From: Roseomonas alba
GTDB taxonomy: Bacteria > Pseudomonadota > Alphaproteobacteria > Acetobacterales > Acetobacteraceae
DNA: 64,000 bases
Assembly: GCF_019430885.1 (NCBI RefSeq)
Contig: NZ_JAHYBZ010000001.1
Location: 62,001-126,000, forward strand
Direction of reading: 5' to 3'
Positions 16,218 to 24,703 of this stretch are shown piece by piece (positions within the stretch are counted from its first letter, which is position 1; every line of letters begins with the position of its first letter). The notes below the pieces were generated by a model. That model worked only from the letters and a program-made list of their open reading frames with translations. It ran no database searches and was not told where the DNA came from. The translations under genes were made by a program, and so were the position numbers.

Positions 16218-18539
16218 CTAGGCGGCGCGGATGGCCCGCAGGAAGCCGGCCGAGCGTTCCCGCAGCGTTGCCGCATCGCCGGACAGCGCGCCGGAGGCCT
16301 CCAGCACCGCGCCCGCCGACCCGCCGGTCGCCTCGGAAGCGGCGCGAATGCCCTCCATGCGCTGCGCCACGGTGCCGGTTGCCTCGGCGACCTGGGCGGC
16401 GCTGCGGGCGATCTCGCGCGTCGTCGCGCCCTGTTCCTCGACCGCGGCGGCAATGGCGGTGGCGATGTCGCTGGTGCGGTCCACCGTGGCGCCGATGGCG
16501 CGGATCGCCTCGACCGCCTGGTTCGTGGCACCCTGCATCTCGCTGATCTGGCGGGCGATCTCCTCGGTCGCCTTGGCGGTCTGGCCGGCGAGGTTCTTCA
16601 CCTCACTGGCGACGACGGCGAAACCCTTGCCGGCCTCGCCCGCGCGGGCCGCTTCGATCGTGGCATTGAGGGCGAGCAGGTTGGTCTGCCCCGCGATCTC
16701 CCCGATCAGCCGCACCACGTCGCCGATGCGCGCGGCCGCCTCGGCGAGGCCCCGCACGGTGGAATCGGTCGCCTTGGCCTCGGCCACGGCGCGGCGGGCG
16801 ACCTCGGCGGCCTCCGCGACGCGGCGGGTGATCTCCTCGACCGACGCGGCCATTTCCTCGGCGGCGGCGGCGACCGCCTGCACATCGGCATTGGCCTGCA
16901 TGCCGGCCTCGGAGACGGCGACCGCCTCGCGCCCGCCGGCGGCCGCGGCCTCGGTCAGGGTGCGCGCGGCATCCTGCATGCGGCCGGCGGCGGTCGCGAC
17001 GGAATCGACCACCGCGCCGATATCGGCCTCGAAGGTGTCGGCGAGACGCGCCTGTTCCGTCACCCGCTGCCAGGCCAGCATGGCGCCGACATATTCGCCC
17101 GTGGCGTCGCGCAGCGCCGTGATGCTGAGGTCGAGCATTTCGGGGCCGATCGGCACGCGCGCCCGATGCGGCAGCGTCGCGGCATCGGCCACCACGGCGC
17201 GGATCTCCTCGGGCTTCTGCTCGAAGATGTCGACCTTGCTGCCGACGATCTGGTCCGGCTGATGCGCCAGATGCTCGCGCAGCGGCATCATCAGTTCCTG
17301 CGCGAAGCCATTCGCATAGGTGATGGTGAAGTCGCGGCGCGGATCGGCGACTACGACGCCCAGCGGCATCTGCTCGATCATCTGGCCGCGGCTGAAGGCC
17401 TCGCCCACAGTGACGCGCAGTTCCTCCACCGCCTCGGCGATGCGGCCGATCTCGTCACGGCGGCCGCGGTCGGTCACGGTCACGTCGGCATTGCCGCCGG
17501 CGATGCCCGCGATGGTCGCCGCCATGCGGCGCAACGGCGCGCCCACGGTGCGGGCCAGCGCGAAGGCCGACAGCAGGAGCACCAGCGCGATGGCGCCGGC
17601 GGCGAGGAAGACCAGCCGTGTCTGCCGGGCGAGGGATGCCTCGACGGCCTCGCCGGCTGCCTTGTCCATCTCCCGCAGGCGGCCATTCGCGGCAGCGACC
17701 GCGGCGATCAGCGCATCGCGCGCCGGTGAGGCCTGTTCCTGCGTGAACTTGTCCAGTTCGGTGCCGCGCTCGATGGTGGCCAGCGCGCCGGCCGAGGCCT
17801 GCTCCGCGATACGCCCGATGCGCTCCAGCTCCTCCTTGACCCGCGGATTGGCCGCGGCGGTGGACACCGCGCCGCGCAGATGCACCCGCGCCTGGGCTGC
17901 GGACCGGCGCGCGCGCTGCGCCTGCGCGGCATCGCCGGTGGCGAGGTAGCGTAGGGTCGAGGCGCGCATGTCGTTCACCCCTTGGTGCGACGCCATGAAG
18001 CGCGTGCGCGCGTCATCCCTCGTGTCACCCGACAGGTCGAACTCGATCGCGGCGTTCGCGCCCTCGAAGGCCTGGTCGTATTCCGCTGCGCGCGCGAGGA
18101 AGTCCTGATCGCGCGCGCTCAGGATGGCGATGCGCTGCGACGCCTGTTCGCCCATCAGCCGCGCATACTCGCCCGCTGCCGCGATCAGCCGGTCGAGCAG
18201 CGCGTCCGTCGCGGCGTCCTGCACGACGTCGCGCGCGCGCCGCGCCTGGTCGCCGGTGACGGTCAGCGAGGCCACGGCGCGCTCGCGCGCGGCCTCGACA
18301 TCGGGCGCCCGATTGGCCGCGAGCATCGTGCGTATATGCGTCGGGGCTTCCGAAGCCGCGCTGATGGCCGCGGTCAGGAGGCTCGTCGCCTCACCGAGGC
18401 GGACCTGCTGCGCGACGGTGGCGGACAGGTCCCGTCCGGTCAGTGCCACCGTGCCGGCGATGCCACCCAGCATGGCGAGGGCGAGCAGGCTCGAGGTCAG
18501 CAGTTTCAGTCCGACGGACAGGTTCAGGAAGGCGCGCAT
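16218..18539 (-). CDS. Methyl-accepting chemotaxis protein with PAS domain
   Basis: 773-aa chemoreceptor. Layout: TM1 about 12-34; a long periplasmic helical sensor about 35-305 with no cysteines; TM2 about 309-329; HAMP about 330-382; a PAS domain about 385-495 ([27 protein letters not shown]); then the signalling domain about 505-773. The hairpin tip reads [23 protein letters not shown], the invariant CheW/CheA-contact sequence. No CheR/B-docking pentapeptide is seen at the C-terminus (ends FLRAIRAA). A cytoplasmic PAS plus a periplasmic domain suggests two inputs. No che genes are in the window, so it feeds a chemotaxis cluster elsewhere. Adjacent to the NrsF/ECF pair, same strand, 48 bp from nrsF. 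Confidence 0.93.
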   Translation of the reverse strand: MRAFLNLSVGLKLLTSSLLALAMLGGIAGTVALTGRDLSATVAQQVRLGEATSLLTAAISAASEAPTHIRTMLAANRAPDVEAARERAVASLTVTGDQARRARDVVQDAATDALLDRLIAAAGEYARLMGEQASQRIAILSARDQDFLARAAEYDQAFEGANAAIEFDLSGDTRDDARTRFMASHQGVNDMRASTLRYLATGDAAQAQRARRSAAQARVHLRGAVSTAAANPRVKEELERIGRIAEQASAGALATIERGTELDKFTQEQASPARDALIAAVAAANGRLREMDKAAGEAVEASLARQTRLVFLAAGAIALVLLLSAFALARTVGAPLRRMAATIAGIAGGNADVTVTDRGRRDEIGRIAEAVEELRVTVGEAFSRGQMIEQMPLGVVVADPRRDFTITYANGFAQELMMPLREHLAHQPDQIVGSKVDIFEQKPEEIRAVVADAATLPHRARVPIGPEMLDLSITALRDATGEYVGAMLAWQRVTEQARLADTFEADIGAVVDSVATAAGRMQDAARTLTEAAAAGGREAVAVSEAGMQANADVQAVAAAAEEMAASVEEITRRVAEAAEVARRAVAEAKATDSTVRGLAEAAARIGDVVRLIGEIAGQTNLLALNATIEAARAGEAGKGFAVVASEVKNLAGQTAKATEEIARQISEMQGATNQAVEAIRAIGATVDRTSDIATAIAAAVEEQGATTREIARSAAQVAEATGTVAQRMEGIRAASEATGGSAGAVLEASGALSGDAATLRERSAGFLRAIRAA

Positions 18540-18586
18540 GGAGGCCTCGTTGCAAGGACGTTGCCTCCAGTATGTCTGCCGGGCCC

Positions 18587-19252
18587 TTAAGCCGCGGTGA
18601 AGCGAGCCGCTGCGCGGTCCTCCCAGGACCGCCCGAAGGCGAGGAACAGCCCCACTACAATGAGCGTCATGCCGACATGCCAGACCAGGGCCTCGGCCGC
18701 GCCGTCGAGTTCATGGAACAGCCACAGCCCCGCCGCCGACAGTGCCGCGCCGGCCAGCCCACCCATCGCCGCGACCGGCAGCGGCCGGATGCCGGCAGCA
18801 TAGCGCAGCACCCAGATCAGCGATCCCGACAGCGGGATACCGACGCCGAGGATGAAACCCACGCAGCCCCAGGACATACCGGGCACCAGCGCCTGCGGCC
18901 CGATGCGCAACAGGTCGGCGAGACAGCCGAAGCCGAGCGTGCCGACCCACAACACCGCCGCCGGCAGCGGCAACAGCACCCAGCGCGGCGAGCGGTCCGG
19001 CAGGGCGAGCTGGAAGGCGGCGATGGTCGCGAGCACCCCGGTCGCACCCGAGGCGATCCATTGCAGCATCTCCTGCACATCGACCATGCGCGCGGCGAGG
19101 TCCGGGCGCGGCCCATGCCAGGCCACCGCACCGGCGATCAGCAGGAAGGCGAAGGCGAGCCAGGCGGCGGCGCGGCGCAGCGGCGGCGCGAGCCGGTGCA
19201 CCGGCCGCAGATCGGCGGACAGGCGGGTGATCAGCTCCTCGGTGGTGCTCAC
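18587..19252 (-). CDS. NrsF/DUF1109 family membrane anti-sigma factor
   Basis: 221-aa protein with six hydrophobic segments (about 30-46, 66-84, 92-110, 124-145, 156-176 and 190-206) preceded by a short cytoplasmic N-terminus ([21 protein letters not shown]). This is the hallmark of NrsF, which holds an ECF sigma factor at the membrane until a metal or redox stress is sensed. Two cysteines near membrane faces, C110 (GFGCLADL) and C130 (MSWGCVGF), sit where the family's conserved cysteines are expected. ATG at 19252 overlaps the stop of the upstream sigma-factor gene by 4 bp, so sigma and anti-sigma are co-translated. Role inferred from the family and operon order. Confidence 0.88.
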   Translation of the reverse strand: MSTTEELITRLSADLRPVHRLAPPLRRAAAWLAFAFLLIAGAVAWHGPRPDLAARMVDVQEMLQWIASGATGVLATIAAFQLALPDRSPRWVLLPLPAAVLWVGTLGFGCLADLLRIGPQALVPGMSWGCVGFILGVGIPLSGSLIWVLRYAAGIRPLPVAAMGGLAGAALSAAGLWLFHELDGAAEALVWHVGMTLIVVGLFLAFGRSWEDRAAARFTAA

Positions 19253-19809
19253 GGCTTGTCCTCCGCGCCGAGGCGTCGGCGCAGCGTCCGCAGCGCGCGA
19301 TGCGTCGCCACTTTGAGCGCGCCGACCGACAGGCCCGAGCGCCGCGACGCCTCGGCGAGCGGCAGGTCCTCGAGCTTGGCGAGGCGCAGCGCGGTGCGCT
19401 GGCTCTCCGGCAATTCGGCCACGGCGTCGCGCAATTCGCGCCCGGCAACCCGGTCCTCGCCATTCCCGGCATCGGGCGCGGCGAGGGTTTCGGCATGGTC
19501 GTCGATCGGCGTCTCGCGCCCGGCGCCGCGACCGCGCCGGCGCAGCCGGTCGATGCAGCGGCGCTCTGCGATGGCGACGATCCAGGGGCGCAGCGGGCGG
19601 GACGGGTCGTAGGTGGCAATCATCCGGTGCATCGTCAGCAGCGTGTCCTGCACGGCATCCTCGGCCTCGTGGCTGTCGCGGATGCGGCGGCGGGCGATGG
19701 CGCGCAGCAGCGGCAGGCAGTCGCGCAGCAGCATGTCATAGGCGCGCGCATCGCCCGCCTGCGCCGCGACCATCCAGGATTCCCATCGCCCGTCGCTCTC
19801 GCCCGTCAC
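19249..19809 (-). CDS. ECF RNA polymerase sigma factor, NrsF-controlled
   Basis: About 186 aa. Region 2 contains AYDMLLRDCLPLLRAIARRRI and EAEDAVQDTLLTMHR. Region 4 contains LPESQRTALRLAKLEDLPLAEASRRSGLSVGALKVATHRALRTLRRRL, a complete helix-turn-helix for -35 recognition. The start is uncertain. GTG at 19809 gives a typical N-terminus (MTGESDGRWESWMVAAQAGD) with an AAGGGA site upstream. ATG at 19902 would overlap the opgC-like gene's stop by 4 bp (ATGA) and add 31 residues with unusual composition. The gene is coupled to its NrsF partner and is next to a chemoreceptor. Likely signal: metal or oxidative stress, by analogy with the Caulobacter SigF system. Confidence 0.9.
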   Translation of the reverse strand: MTGESDGRWESWMVAAQAGDARAYDMLLRDCLPLLRAIARRRIRDSHEAEDAVQDTLLTMHRMIATYDPSRPLRPWIVAIAERRCIDRLRRRGRGAGRETPIDDHAETLAAPDAGNGEDRVAGRELRDAVAELPESQRTALRLAKLEDLPLAEASRRSGLSVGALKVATHRALRTLRRRLGAEDKP

Positions 19810-19898
19810 GGCGCGTCCCTTGCTTCGTGACGGCACACTAGGCCGGCTGCGCGTCGCGTTGAAGCGCAGCGGGGCGAGGAAGCAATCGGCGGTGGCGC

Positions 19899-21017
19899 TC
19901 ATCGCGCCACCAGCGCCGGGGGCAGGCGCCGCCGTTCGGTCAGCACCCCCTGCGCGAGCAGGATGCCGACCCCGAGCAGCGTCAACACCGGATCGAGCCA
20001 CCAGGCGCCCGGTGCGAGGCGGAAGGCGACGGTCACGCCCCAGGCCAGGAACAGCCCGGTGCGGAACACGTCGAGGCTATGCCGCCCCGCCGCCGCCATG
20101 AGCTGTGCGAGCGGATGGTGCATCCAGGGCGCATCCTTCGGCACCAGCACCGCGACCAGATAGGCCAGCGCCAGCGCATGCAGCAGGGCGAGCGGGCCCA
20201 GATGCGTCTTGGAGGTGAGGATGGCGAGCGTCTCGCTGTCGATCGCGGGGTCGATGCGCTGGATGATGCTCCAGCTCATGCCGGCCAGCACCAGCATCAC
20301 CGAGGCCGCGATCGCCCAGCCATGGCGCCGTACCGCGCCGCCCCACAGCAGCGCCCGCCGCCCGAACCAGGCGCCGAGCATGAAGACGAACTGCCAGGCC
20401 AGCGGCTCCAGCCCCGTCCCCGACAGGGCTGGCCAGTGCCACAGCCCGAACTGCACCCCGCCCCAGAGCAGCGCCGGGACGATCAATGCCGGGACACCGA
20501 TCCGGTGCGTCAGCCACAGGAAGCCGGGAAGTGCCAGCATGGACAGGATGAAGACCGGCAGGATGTCCATGAAGACCGGCATGTAGAGCAGCAGCGCGGC
20601 GGCCGGCAGCGCGAGGAAGGGATGGTGCGCGAGCGGCCCCCAGCCCAGGCGGGTCACTTCCCCGGGCAGGGGAATGCCCATCTCCGACCACAGGATCAGC
20701 GCGCCGGTCATCAGGAACAGCAGCAGATGCACCAGCCACAGCCGGAAGGCCCGGCGCCAGATGTCGCGCGCCGCGGCCCAGGCGCCCTCGCGTTCGGATT
20801 TCAGCGTATGCACGGAGGCCAGCACGAAGCCCGAGAGGAAGAGGAACTGCTCCGAACTGTCTGAAAACCCCCAGGCGGCATGGATTCCGTAGGACCCGAA
20901 TGCCGACCCCACCGCATGCGCCCCGAAGATCGACACCTGCAGCCAGCCGCGGATGACGTCGAGGCGCACGTCGCGCGGGGGACGGGCAAGGGCGCGCGTC
21001 GCGGTCGAGGGGGCCAT
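19899..21017 (-). CDS. OpgC-like membrane acyltransferase
   Basis: 372-aa integral membrane protein of the OpgC/acyltransferase-3-related family, which succinylates periplasmic glucans in other bacteria. It opens with RDVRLDVIRGWLQVSIFGAHA, the family's substrate-recognition stretch (RxxxIDxxRG..L). SEQFLFLSGFVLASVHT follows, and about ten hydrophobic segments then alternate with short basic loops. Its stop is at 19899, directly before (or overlapping) the sigma-factor start, so it may be in the same transcript upstream of the sigma/anti-sigma pair. Divergent from the DUF1489 gene, about 128 bp apart. Its acyl donor and acceptor are not predictable; no opgGH genes are in the window. Confidence 0.82.
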   Translation of the reverse strand: MAPSTATRALARPPRDVRLDVIRGWLQVSIFGAHAVGSAFGSYGIHAAWGFSDSSEQFLFLSGFVLASVHTLKSEREGAWAAARDIWRRAFRLWLVHLLLFLMTGALILWSEMGIPLPGEVTRLGWGPLAHHPFLALPAAALLLYMPVFMDILPVFILSMLALPGFLWLTHRIGVPALIVPALLWGGVQFGLWHWPALSGTGLEPLAWQFVFMLGAWFGRRALLWGGAVRRHGWAIAASVMLVLAGMSWSIIQRIDPAIDSETLAILTSKTHLGPLALLHALALAYLVAVLVPKDAPWMHHPLAQLMAAAGRHSLDVFRTGLFLAWGVTVAFRLAPGAWWLDPVLTLLGVGILLAQGVLTERRRLPPALVAR

Positions 21018-21145
21018 GTAGTCTGCTCTCCGGGACGGCCGGGAGGGCCGCCTTCCTTACCCACCCTTCGTTCCCCGATACGAAGCGGTTACGCGTGGTG
21101 TCTTCCCTCTTGCCGACTCGTCCCCGGGGGCGACATGGATGGGCT

Positions 21146-21571
21146 GTGCTGCACCTGATCAAGCTGTCCGTCGGCCCCAAGGACGTCGCCGCCCTCGCGG
21201 CGCTGCAGAAGGAGAGGCTGCGCAGCGATCCCCCGCTGCGCGCCTGGACCCGCATGTTCCCCAAGAGGATCGACGAAATCACGGATGGTGGGTCGATCTA
21301 CTGGGTGGTCGGCGGCTTCGTCCGTGTGCGCCAGCGCATCCTGGGCCTGCGCGAGGAGCAGTGGGACGACGACACGCCCTGCGCCGCCCTGCTGCTCGAC
21401 CCGACCCTGGTGCTGGTGGAAGCGCGGCCGGTGAAGGCATTCCAGGGGTGGCGGTATCTCAAGCCCGAGGAAGCGCCGCCGGATGTGGCGACGGATCGGC
21501 CTGCGGCGGTCGGTCTGGAGAGCCTGCCGCCGAAGCTGCGGCGCGACCTCGCGGAGTTGTGTCTCATCTGA
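21146..21571 (+). CDS. DUF1489 family protein
   Basis: Conserved alphaproteobacterial protein of unknown function, 141 aa. Characteristic blocks: LHLIKLSVGPKDV at the N-terminus, a central MFPKRIDEITDGGSIYWVVGGFVRVRQRILGL, then LVLVEARPVKAFQGWRYLKPEEAPPD. GTG at 21146 is selected because translation from there gives exactly the family's start and the in-frame extension upstream is not conserved. It is divergent from the OpgC-like gene. Its 3' end is followed directly by a half-copy of the double-hairpin element and then two terminator-like hairpins. DUF1489 members bind no known cofactor and have no assigned process. Confidence 0.88.
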   Translation: MLHLIKLSVGPKDVAALAALQKERLRSDPPLRAWTRMFPKRIDEITDGGSIYWVVGGFVRVRQRILGLREEQWDDDTPCAALLLDPTLVLVEARPVKAFQGWRYLKPEEAPPDVATDRPAAVGLESLPPKLRRDLAELCLI

Positions 21572-21577
21572 TGGCGC

Positions 21578-21655
21578 GGGAGAGGGGCTTCGCCCCTCCC
21601 TGAAACCCCACCCCACCAAAGGCTGAAAGGCCTTTGGAAACCGATACTTGGCTCC
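21578..21655. repeat. Double-hairpin element, locus 3 (single end)
   Basis: Only a left end is present. Outer hairpin GAGGGGC / TTC / GCCCCTC is at 21582-21598. Inner hairpin CCAAAGGC / loop / GGCCTTTGG is at 21616-21637, then AAACCGATACTTGGC. It begins within 10 bp of the DUF1489 stop codon. A solo end suggests either deletion of the rest or that a single double hairpin is itself the functional unit. Confidence 0.72.
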
Positions 21656-21699
21656 TGACATCACGAACGGCGCCGAAATGACGCAGGTCGCCCGGGCGG

Positions 21700-21841
21700 C
21701 GTGGGGGCACTCGTCCTCGTTGCAACGAATTAAGGTCTCTTCCACCGGACCGAGAGCTGGCCACTGGCAGTTTCACACCTGTCGCGGCGGCTTATTCCCG
21801 GCAGGCCGCTGCTCGACTGGCTCCGCTTCGGCGGAGTCTTT
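21700..21841 (+). ncRNA. Candidate small structured RNA ending in a UUCG-loop terminator
   Basis: No protein-coding frame fits this 140-bp stretch between convergent genes. It contains a GCGGCGGC / GCCGCTGC hairpin (about 21784-21813), then CTCCGC-TTCG-GCGGAG followed by TCTTT at 21821-21841, a compact intrinsic terminator. A TTGCAA-like box lies near 21719. I could not match it to 6S, SRP, tmRNA or a riboswitch. It may instead be only a 3' UTR of the DUF1489 transcript; low confidence. Confidence 0.25.
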
Positions 21842-21842
21842 A

Positions 21843-21877
21843 GGCCCGGCTGGAGCAATCCAGCCGGGCCGATTTTA
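21843..21877 (+). terminator. Strong intrinsic terminator, rightward
   Basis: Perfect 12-bp stem GGCCCGGCTGGA (21843-21854) with loop GCAA and complement TCCAGCCGGGCC (21859-21870), followed by GATTTTAT. The T-run lies only on the plus-strand 3' side, so it stops rightward transcription, from the DUF1489 gene or a small RNA, before the convergent hyfI gene. It ends two bases before or within the hyfI stop region. Confidence 0.8.
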
Positions 21878-22414
21878 TCGGGCCGCCCGGATCGGCGGCG
21901 TCTCCGCCTCCAGCAGCGATAGCAGGCCCTCGAGCAGTTGCTCGGGCGAGGGCGGGCAGCCAGGGATCAGCAGATCGACCGGCAGCACGGCACCGACCCC
22001 GCCATGCACCGCATAGCAGCCCTTGAAGACACCGCCATCGACGGCGCAATCGCCGGCGGCAACCACCCAGCGCGGTTCGGGCGTGCAGGCCAGCGCGCGT
22101 TCCATCGCCTCGGCCATGTTCGCGCAGGCCGGGCCGGTCACCAACAACACATCGGCATGCTTGGGGGAGGCGACGAAGCGCAGCCCGAAGCGTTCCAGGT
22201 CATAGGCCACGTTCTGCAGCGCGTTGATTTCCAGCTCGCAGCCATTGCAGGACCCACTGTCCACCTCGCGGATCGCCAGGCTGCGGCCGAGCCGCGTCCG
22301 CGCCATGGTGGCCAGCCGTTCGGCCAGCGCCGCGACAGTCGGTTGCGGCACCGGCGGCGCGGCGTCGGTGAGGGGCTTGCCGACCAGGGCGCGGGCGAGG
22401 CGGGGCCAGAGCAT
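21875..22414 (-). CDS. hyfI: NuoB/HycG-like Fe-S small subunit of hydrogenase-4-type complex
   Basis: 179-aa subunit that carries the proximal 4Fe-4S cluster in membrane hydrogenases and complex I relatives. All four cluster cysteines are visible: C56 and C59 (SCNGCELE), C123 (AAGDCAVDGG) and C153 (PGCPPSPEQ). SPKHADVLLVTGPAC is the usual quinone/NiFe-side motif. ATG at 22414 overlaps the stop of the VOC gene (TGATG). On the minus strand it is the last gene of the hyf set but is separated from hyfG by the VOC gene and a repeat element. The terminator at 21843-21877 is on the opposite strand. Complete and probably functional as an electron-transfer subunit. Confidence 0.9.
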   Translation of the reverse strand: MLWPRLARALVGKPLTDAAPPVPQPTVAALAERLATMARTRLGRSLAIREVDSGSCNGCELEINALQNVAYDLERFGLRFVASPKHADVLLVTGPACANMAEAMERALACTPEPRWVVAAGDCAVDGGVFKGCYAVHGGVGAVLPVDLLIPGCPPSPEQLLEGLLSLLEAETPPIRAAR

Positions 22415-22794
22415 CAGGCGCACTCCGCGATACGTTCGGAGAAGACCAGGCGATTGCCGAAGGGATCGGCGATGTCCATGTCGCGCCAGCCCCAGGGCTG
22501 GTCGTGCAGGCCCGGCCGCGCGTGGCGATAGGCCTTGGCCGTCAACTCGGCGTGGAAATCCGCGAGTCCTGTCATGCGCAGGATCAGCTTGGTCCCCGGC
22601 GTGCCGTCGCCGAAATGCTCGCTGAGGAAGAGCAACAGCCCGCCGCGCGAGACCTGCGCGAAGATCGGCAGGTCGGGTGCGAAGCGATGCTCCCAATCCC
22701 AGCTCATGCCGAGGAAATCGACGTAGAACTCGCGTGCCTTGGCGACATCAAAGATGCGCAGGACGGGGATGGTCTCGTCGAAGAGGATGGTCAT
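22414..22794 (-). CDS. VOC superfamily (glyoxalase/bleomycin-resistance-like) protein
   Basis: 126-aa vicinal-oxygen-chelate fold protein. The pattern IPVLRIFDVAKAREFYVDFLGM is the standard N-terminal betaalphabeta start. VSRGGLLLFLSEHFGDGTPG and WGWRDMDIADPFGNRLVFSER complete the fold; the terminal DPFGN motif carries the usual last metal glutamate position (SER, near residue 120). It most resembles glyoxalase-superfamily proteins of unknown substrate. Its stop overlaps the hyfI start by one base, so hyfI translation is coupled to it. It sits between the large- and small-subunit genes of the hydrogenase-like complex, which is unusual and may reflect insertion. Confidence 0.85.
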   Translation of the reverse strand: MTILFDETIPVLRIFDVAKAREFYVDFLGMSWDWEHRFAPDLPIFAQVSRGGLLLFLSEHFGDGTPGTKLILRMTGLADFHAELTAKAYRHARPGLHDQPWGWRDMDIADPFGNRLVFSERIAECA

Positions 22795-22890
22795 GAGGCG
22801 CCCCCACGCACTGGAGAGGGGTCGGACTCTTCTTCAAACGTCACCCTGCCACAGGCCCAACGGTAGCCCCGATGCTTTCGCAGGGGGACC

Positions 22891-23116
22891 GAGAGGGGCT
22901 CTGCCCCTCTCGGGCTCACCCCGCCAAAGGCCGAAGGGCCATTGGAAACCTCGACTTGGTGCCGTGCGCCGCTGCCAGAATGGCGCCGAGACCCGTCCTT
23001 GCGCACGAAAGGCGTTTGGAGGGCGCAGCGCGAGCGCCGCGCTGGGTGCCAAAAGATTGCGTTCCAAGTGCTCCAAGCACTTGGCGGGGTGGTTTGGAGG
23101 GGCAGAGCCCCTCCAA
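22891..23116. repeat. Double-hairpin MITE-like element, locus 4
   Basis: Left end: GAGAGGGGC / TCT / GCCCCTCTC (22891-22911), then CCAAAGGCC / GAA / GGGCCATTGG (22924-22945), then AAACCTCGACTTGGTGC. Core near 22980-23006 reads GGCGCCGAGACCCGTCC followed by TTGCGCAC. Right end (B type): GATTGCGTT, then CCAAGTGC / GCACTTGG (23064-23084), then TTGGAGGGGC / AGA / GCCCCTCCAA (23094-23116). It interrupts the hyf cluster between hyfG and the VOC gene and is the clearest copy with two different ends. Confidence 0.82.
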
Positions 23117-23191
23117 CGGTGACAGCGGAAGAACGAGCGCCATCAGCAAGGCCCCTCGGCCCGTGCCCGGCAAAACTTGTGACCCCATCCG

Positions 23192-24703
23192 TCACAGGTC
23201 CACCCCGCTGTAGGAGCAGTTGAACGACTTGTTGCACAGCGGGAAGTCCGCGACGATGTTGCCTTCGATCGCCGCTTCCAGCAGTGGCCATTGCAGCCAG
23301 GATGGGTCGCGCAGGAAGCAGCCGCGGATCAGCCCGCCCTCGTCCAGCCGCACCCAGGCGAGGCATTCGCCCCGGAACCCTTCGATCAGGGCGACACCTT
23401 CGCCGGCCTGGGAGGGCAGGGGCACCAGCGTCTCGCCCGGCGGCAGCTCGGCGAGCAGCCGCCGCACCAGACCGATGGACGTTGCGAGTTCCGCGACGCG
23501 TACGCGCACGCGGGCATCGACGTCGCCGCCGGTCTCCACTGCGATGGGCGGCAGCAACCAGTCATAAGGCGCGTAGCCGGGCGTCAGCCGCGCGTCGAAG
23601 CCGCGCCCCGATCCGCGCCCGACGAAGCCGCCGGCGGCGAAGCGCCGCGCATGCGCGGGGTCCAGGAATCCGGTGCCCACCACCCGGTCCTGCAGGCTGG
23701 CGTGGCTGTCATAGATGCGGCGCAGGGCCGGGATTTCCGCCTCCACCGCGGCCAGCGCGGCGAGGATGAGTTCGGCCCCGCCCGGTGCGATGTCCGGCGC
23801 GATGCCGCCGGGCAGCACCCCGTCCATCATCAGCCGGTGGCCGAAGGCGGCGGCGCAGGCGCGCAGCACGCCCTCGCGCAGGAAACCGCAGCGGGCATGG
23901 GGGAAGGCGAAGGCCGCGTCGTTGCAGACGAAGCCCCAGTCGTTCAGGTGGTTATGGATGCGTTCCAGCTCGCCCATCACCGCGCGAAGCGCGATCGCGC
24001 GGGGTGGGATGGTGACGCCGAGCGCGGCTTCCGCGGCGGCGGCGAAGGCCCAGCCGAAGGCGACGGTGGAATCCCCCGACAGCCGCGCCGGGAACACCGC
24101 CGCCGCGCGCGGCGACTTGCCGAGCATCAGCGACAGCACGCCCTTGTGCTTGTAGCCGAGCCGCGCTTCCAGCCGGACCACGACCTCGCCCTGGATATGA
24201 AAGCGGAAATGGCCGGGCTCGATGACGCCGGCATGGATGGGGCCGACCGGGATCTGGTGGATGCCCTCGCCCTCGACGGGAAGGAATTCGGGTTGGGGCG
24301 GTTCTGCACCGACCAGGGACAGGGGGTTCGCCGACATCGGGCCGGCGATCTGCCAGCGGCCATGATCGAGCCAGGGGCGCAGATCGACCGCGCCCTCGGC
24401 GGTCAGGCCCCACAGGTCGCGGATCATGCGCTCGAAGCGGATCGCACCGGGACGGGCGGGGGAGAGCGCGGCGTAGCGCCCGCCCTCCGCCACGGCGGAG
24501 GCCAGGAAGATTTCGTTCGTCGTCTCGTCCAGGAAGGCGGCGTGGACCGTGCCGAGCTCGGCCCAGAGCCCGAGCAGGGCGATCGCCGGATCCTCCGCTA
24601 GCGCACCGGGCAAGCGGGCCCAGGCTTCCGCGCTGAGCAGGAAGCGGTCATGGGGCACGGCCCCTTGCGGCGCGCCGCCGCGGATCAGGGCTTTCGCGCT
24701 CAT
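23192..24703 (-). CDS. hyfG: HyfG/HycE-like large subunit without NiFe ligands
   Basis: 503 aa. An N-terminal NuoC-like domain (about 1-120, with FERMIRDLWGLTAEG) is fused to a NuoD/[NiFe]-large-subunit-like domain, as in HycE/HyfG. The first nickel-binding CxxC of hydrogenases should lie in a CGICG motif; here the aligned segment is RLSGDSTVAFGWAF (about 207-220), with no cysteine. The usual C-terminal DPCxxC is also lost; the protein ends DFPLCNKSFNCSYSGVDL (C490 and C496, spaced CxxxxxC). It therefore cannot hold a NiFe site and is complex-I-like in this respect. ATG at 24703 overlaps the hyfF stop by 4 bp. Fifth gene of hyfBCEFG. Confidence 0.9.
   Translation of the reverse strand: MSAKALIRGGAPQGAVPHDRFLLSAEAWARLPGALAEDPAIALLGLWAELGTVHAAFLDETTNEIFLASAVAEGGRYAALSPARPGAIRFERMIRDLWGLTAEGAVDLRPWLDHGRWQIAGPMSANPLSLVGAEPPQPEFLPVEGEGIHQIPVGPIHAGVIEPGHFRFHIQGEVVVRLEARLGYKHKGVLSLMLGKSPRAAAVFPARLSGDSTVAFGWAFAAAAEAALGVTIPPRAIALRAVMGELERIHNHLNDWGFVCNDAAFAFPHARCGFLREGVLRACAAAFGHRLMMDGVLPGGIAPDIAPGGAELILAALAAVEAEIPALRRIYDSHASLQDRVVGTGFLDPAHARRFAAGGFVGRGSGRGFDARLTPGYAPYDWLLPPIAVETGGDVDARVRVRVAELATSIGLVRRLLAELPPGETLVPLPSQAGEGVALIEGFRGECLAWVRLDEGGLIRGCFLRDPSWLQWPLLEAAIEGNIVADFPLCNKSFNCSYSGVDL

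Noticed and set aside
21656-21820. Possible cobalamin riboswitch (a GCCACTGG-like string near 21760)
   Set aside because: The remaining B12-box blocks and their order are missing, and the neighbours have no cobalamin role.
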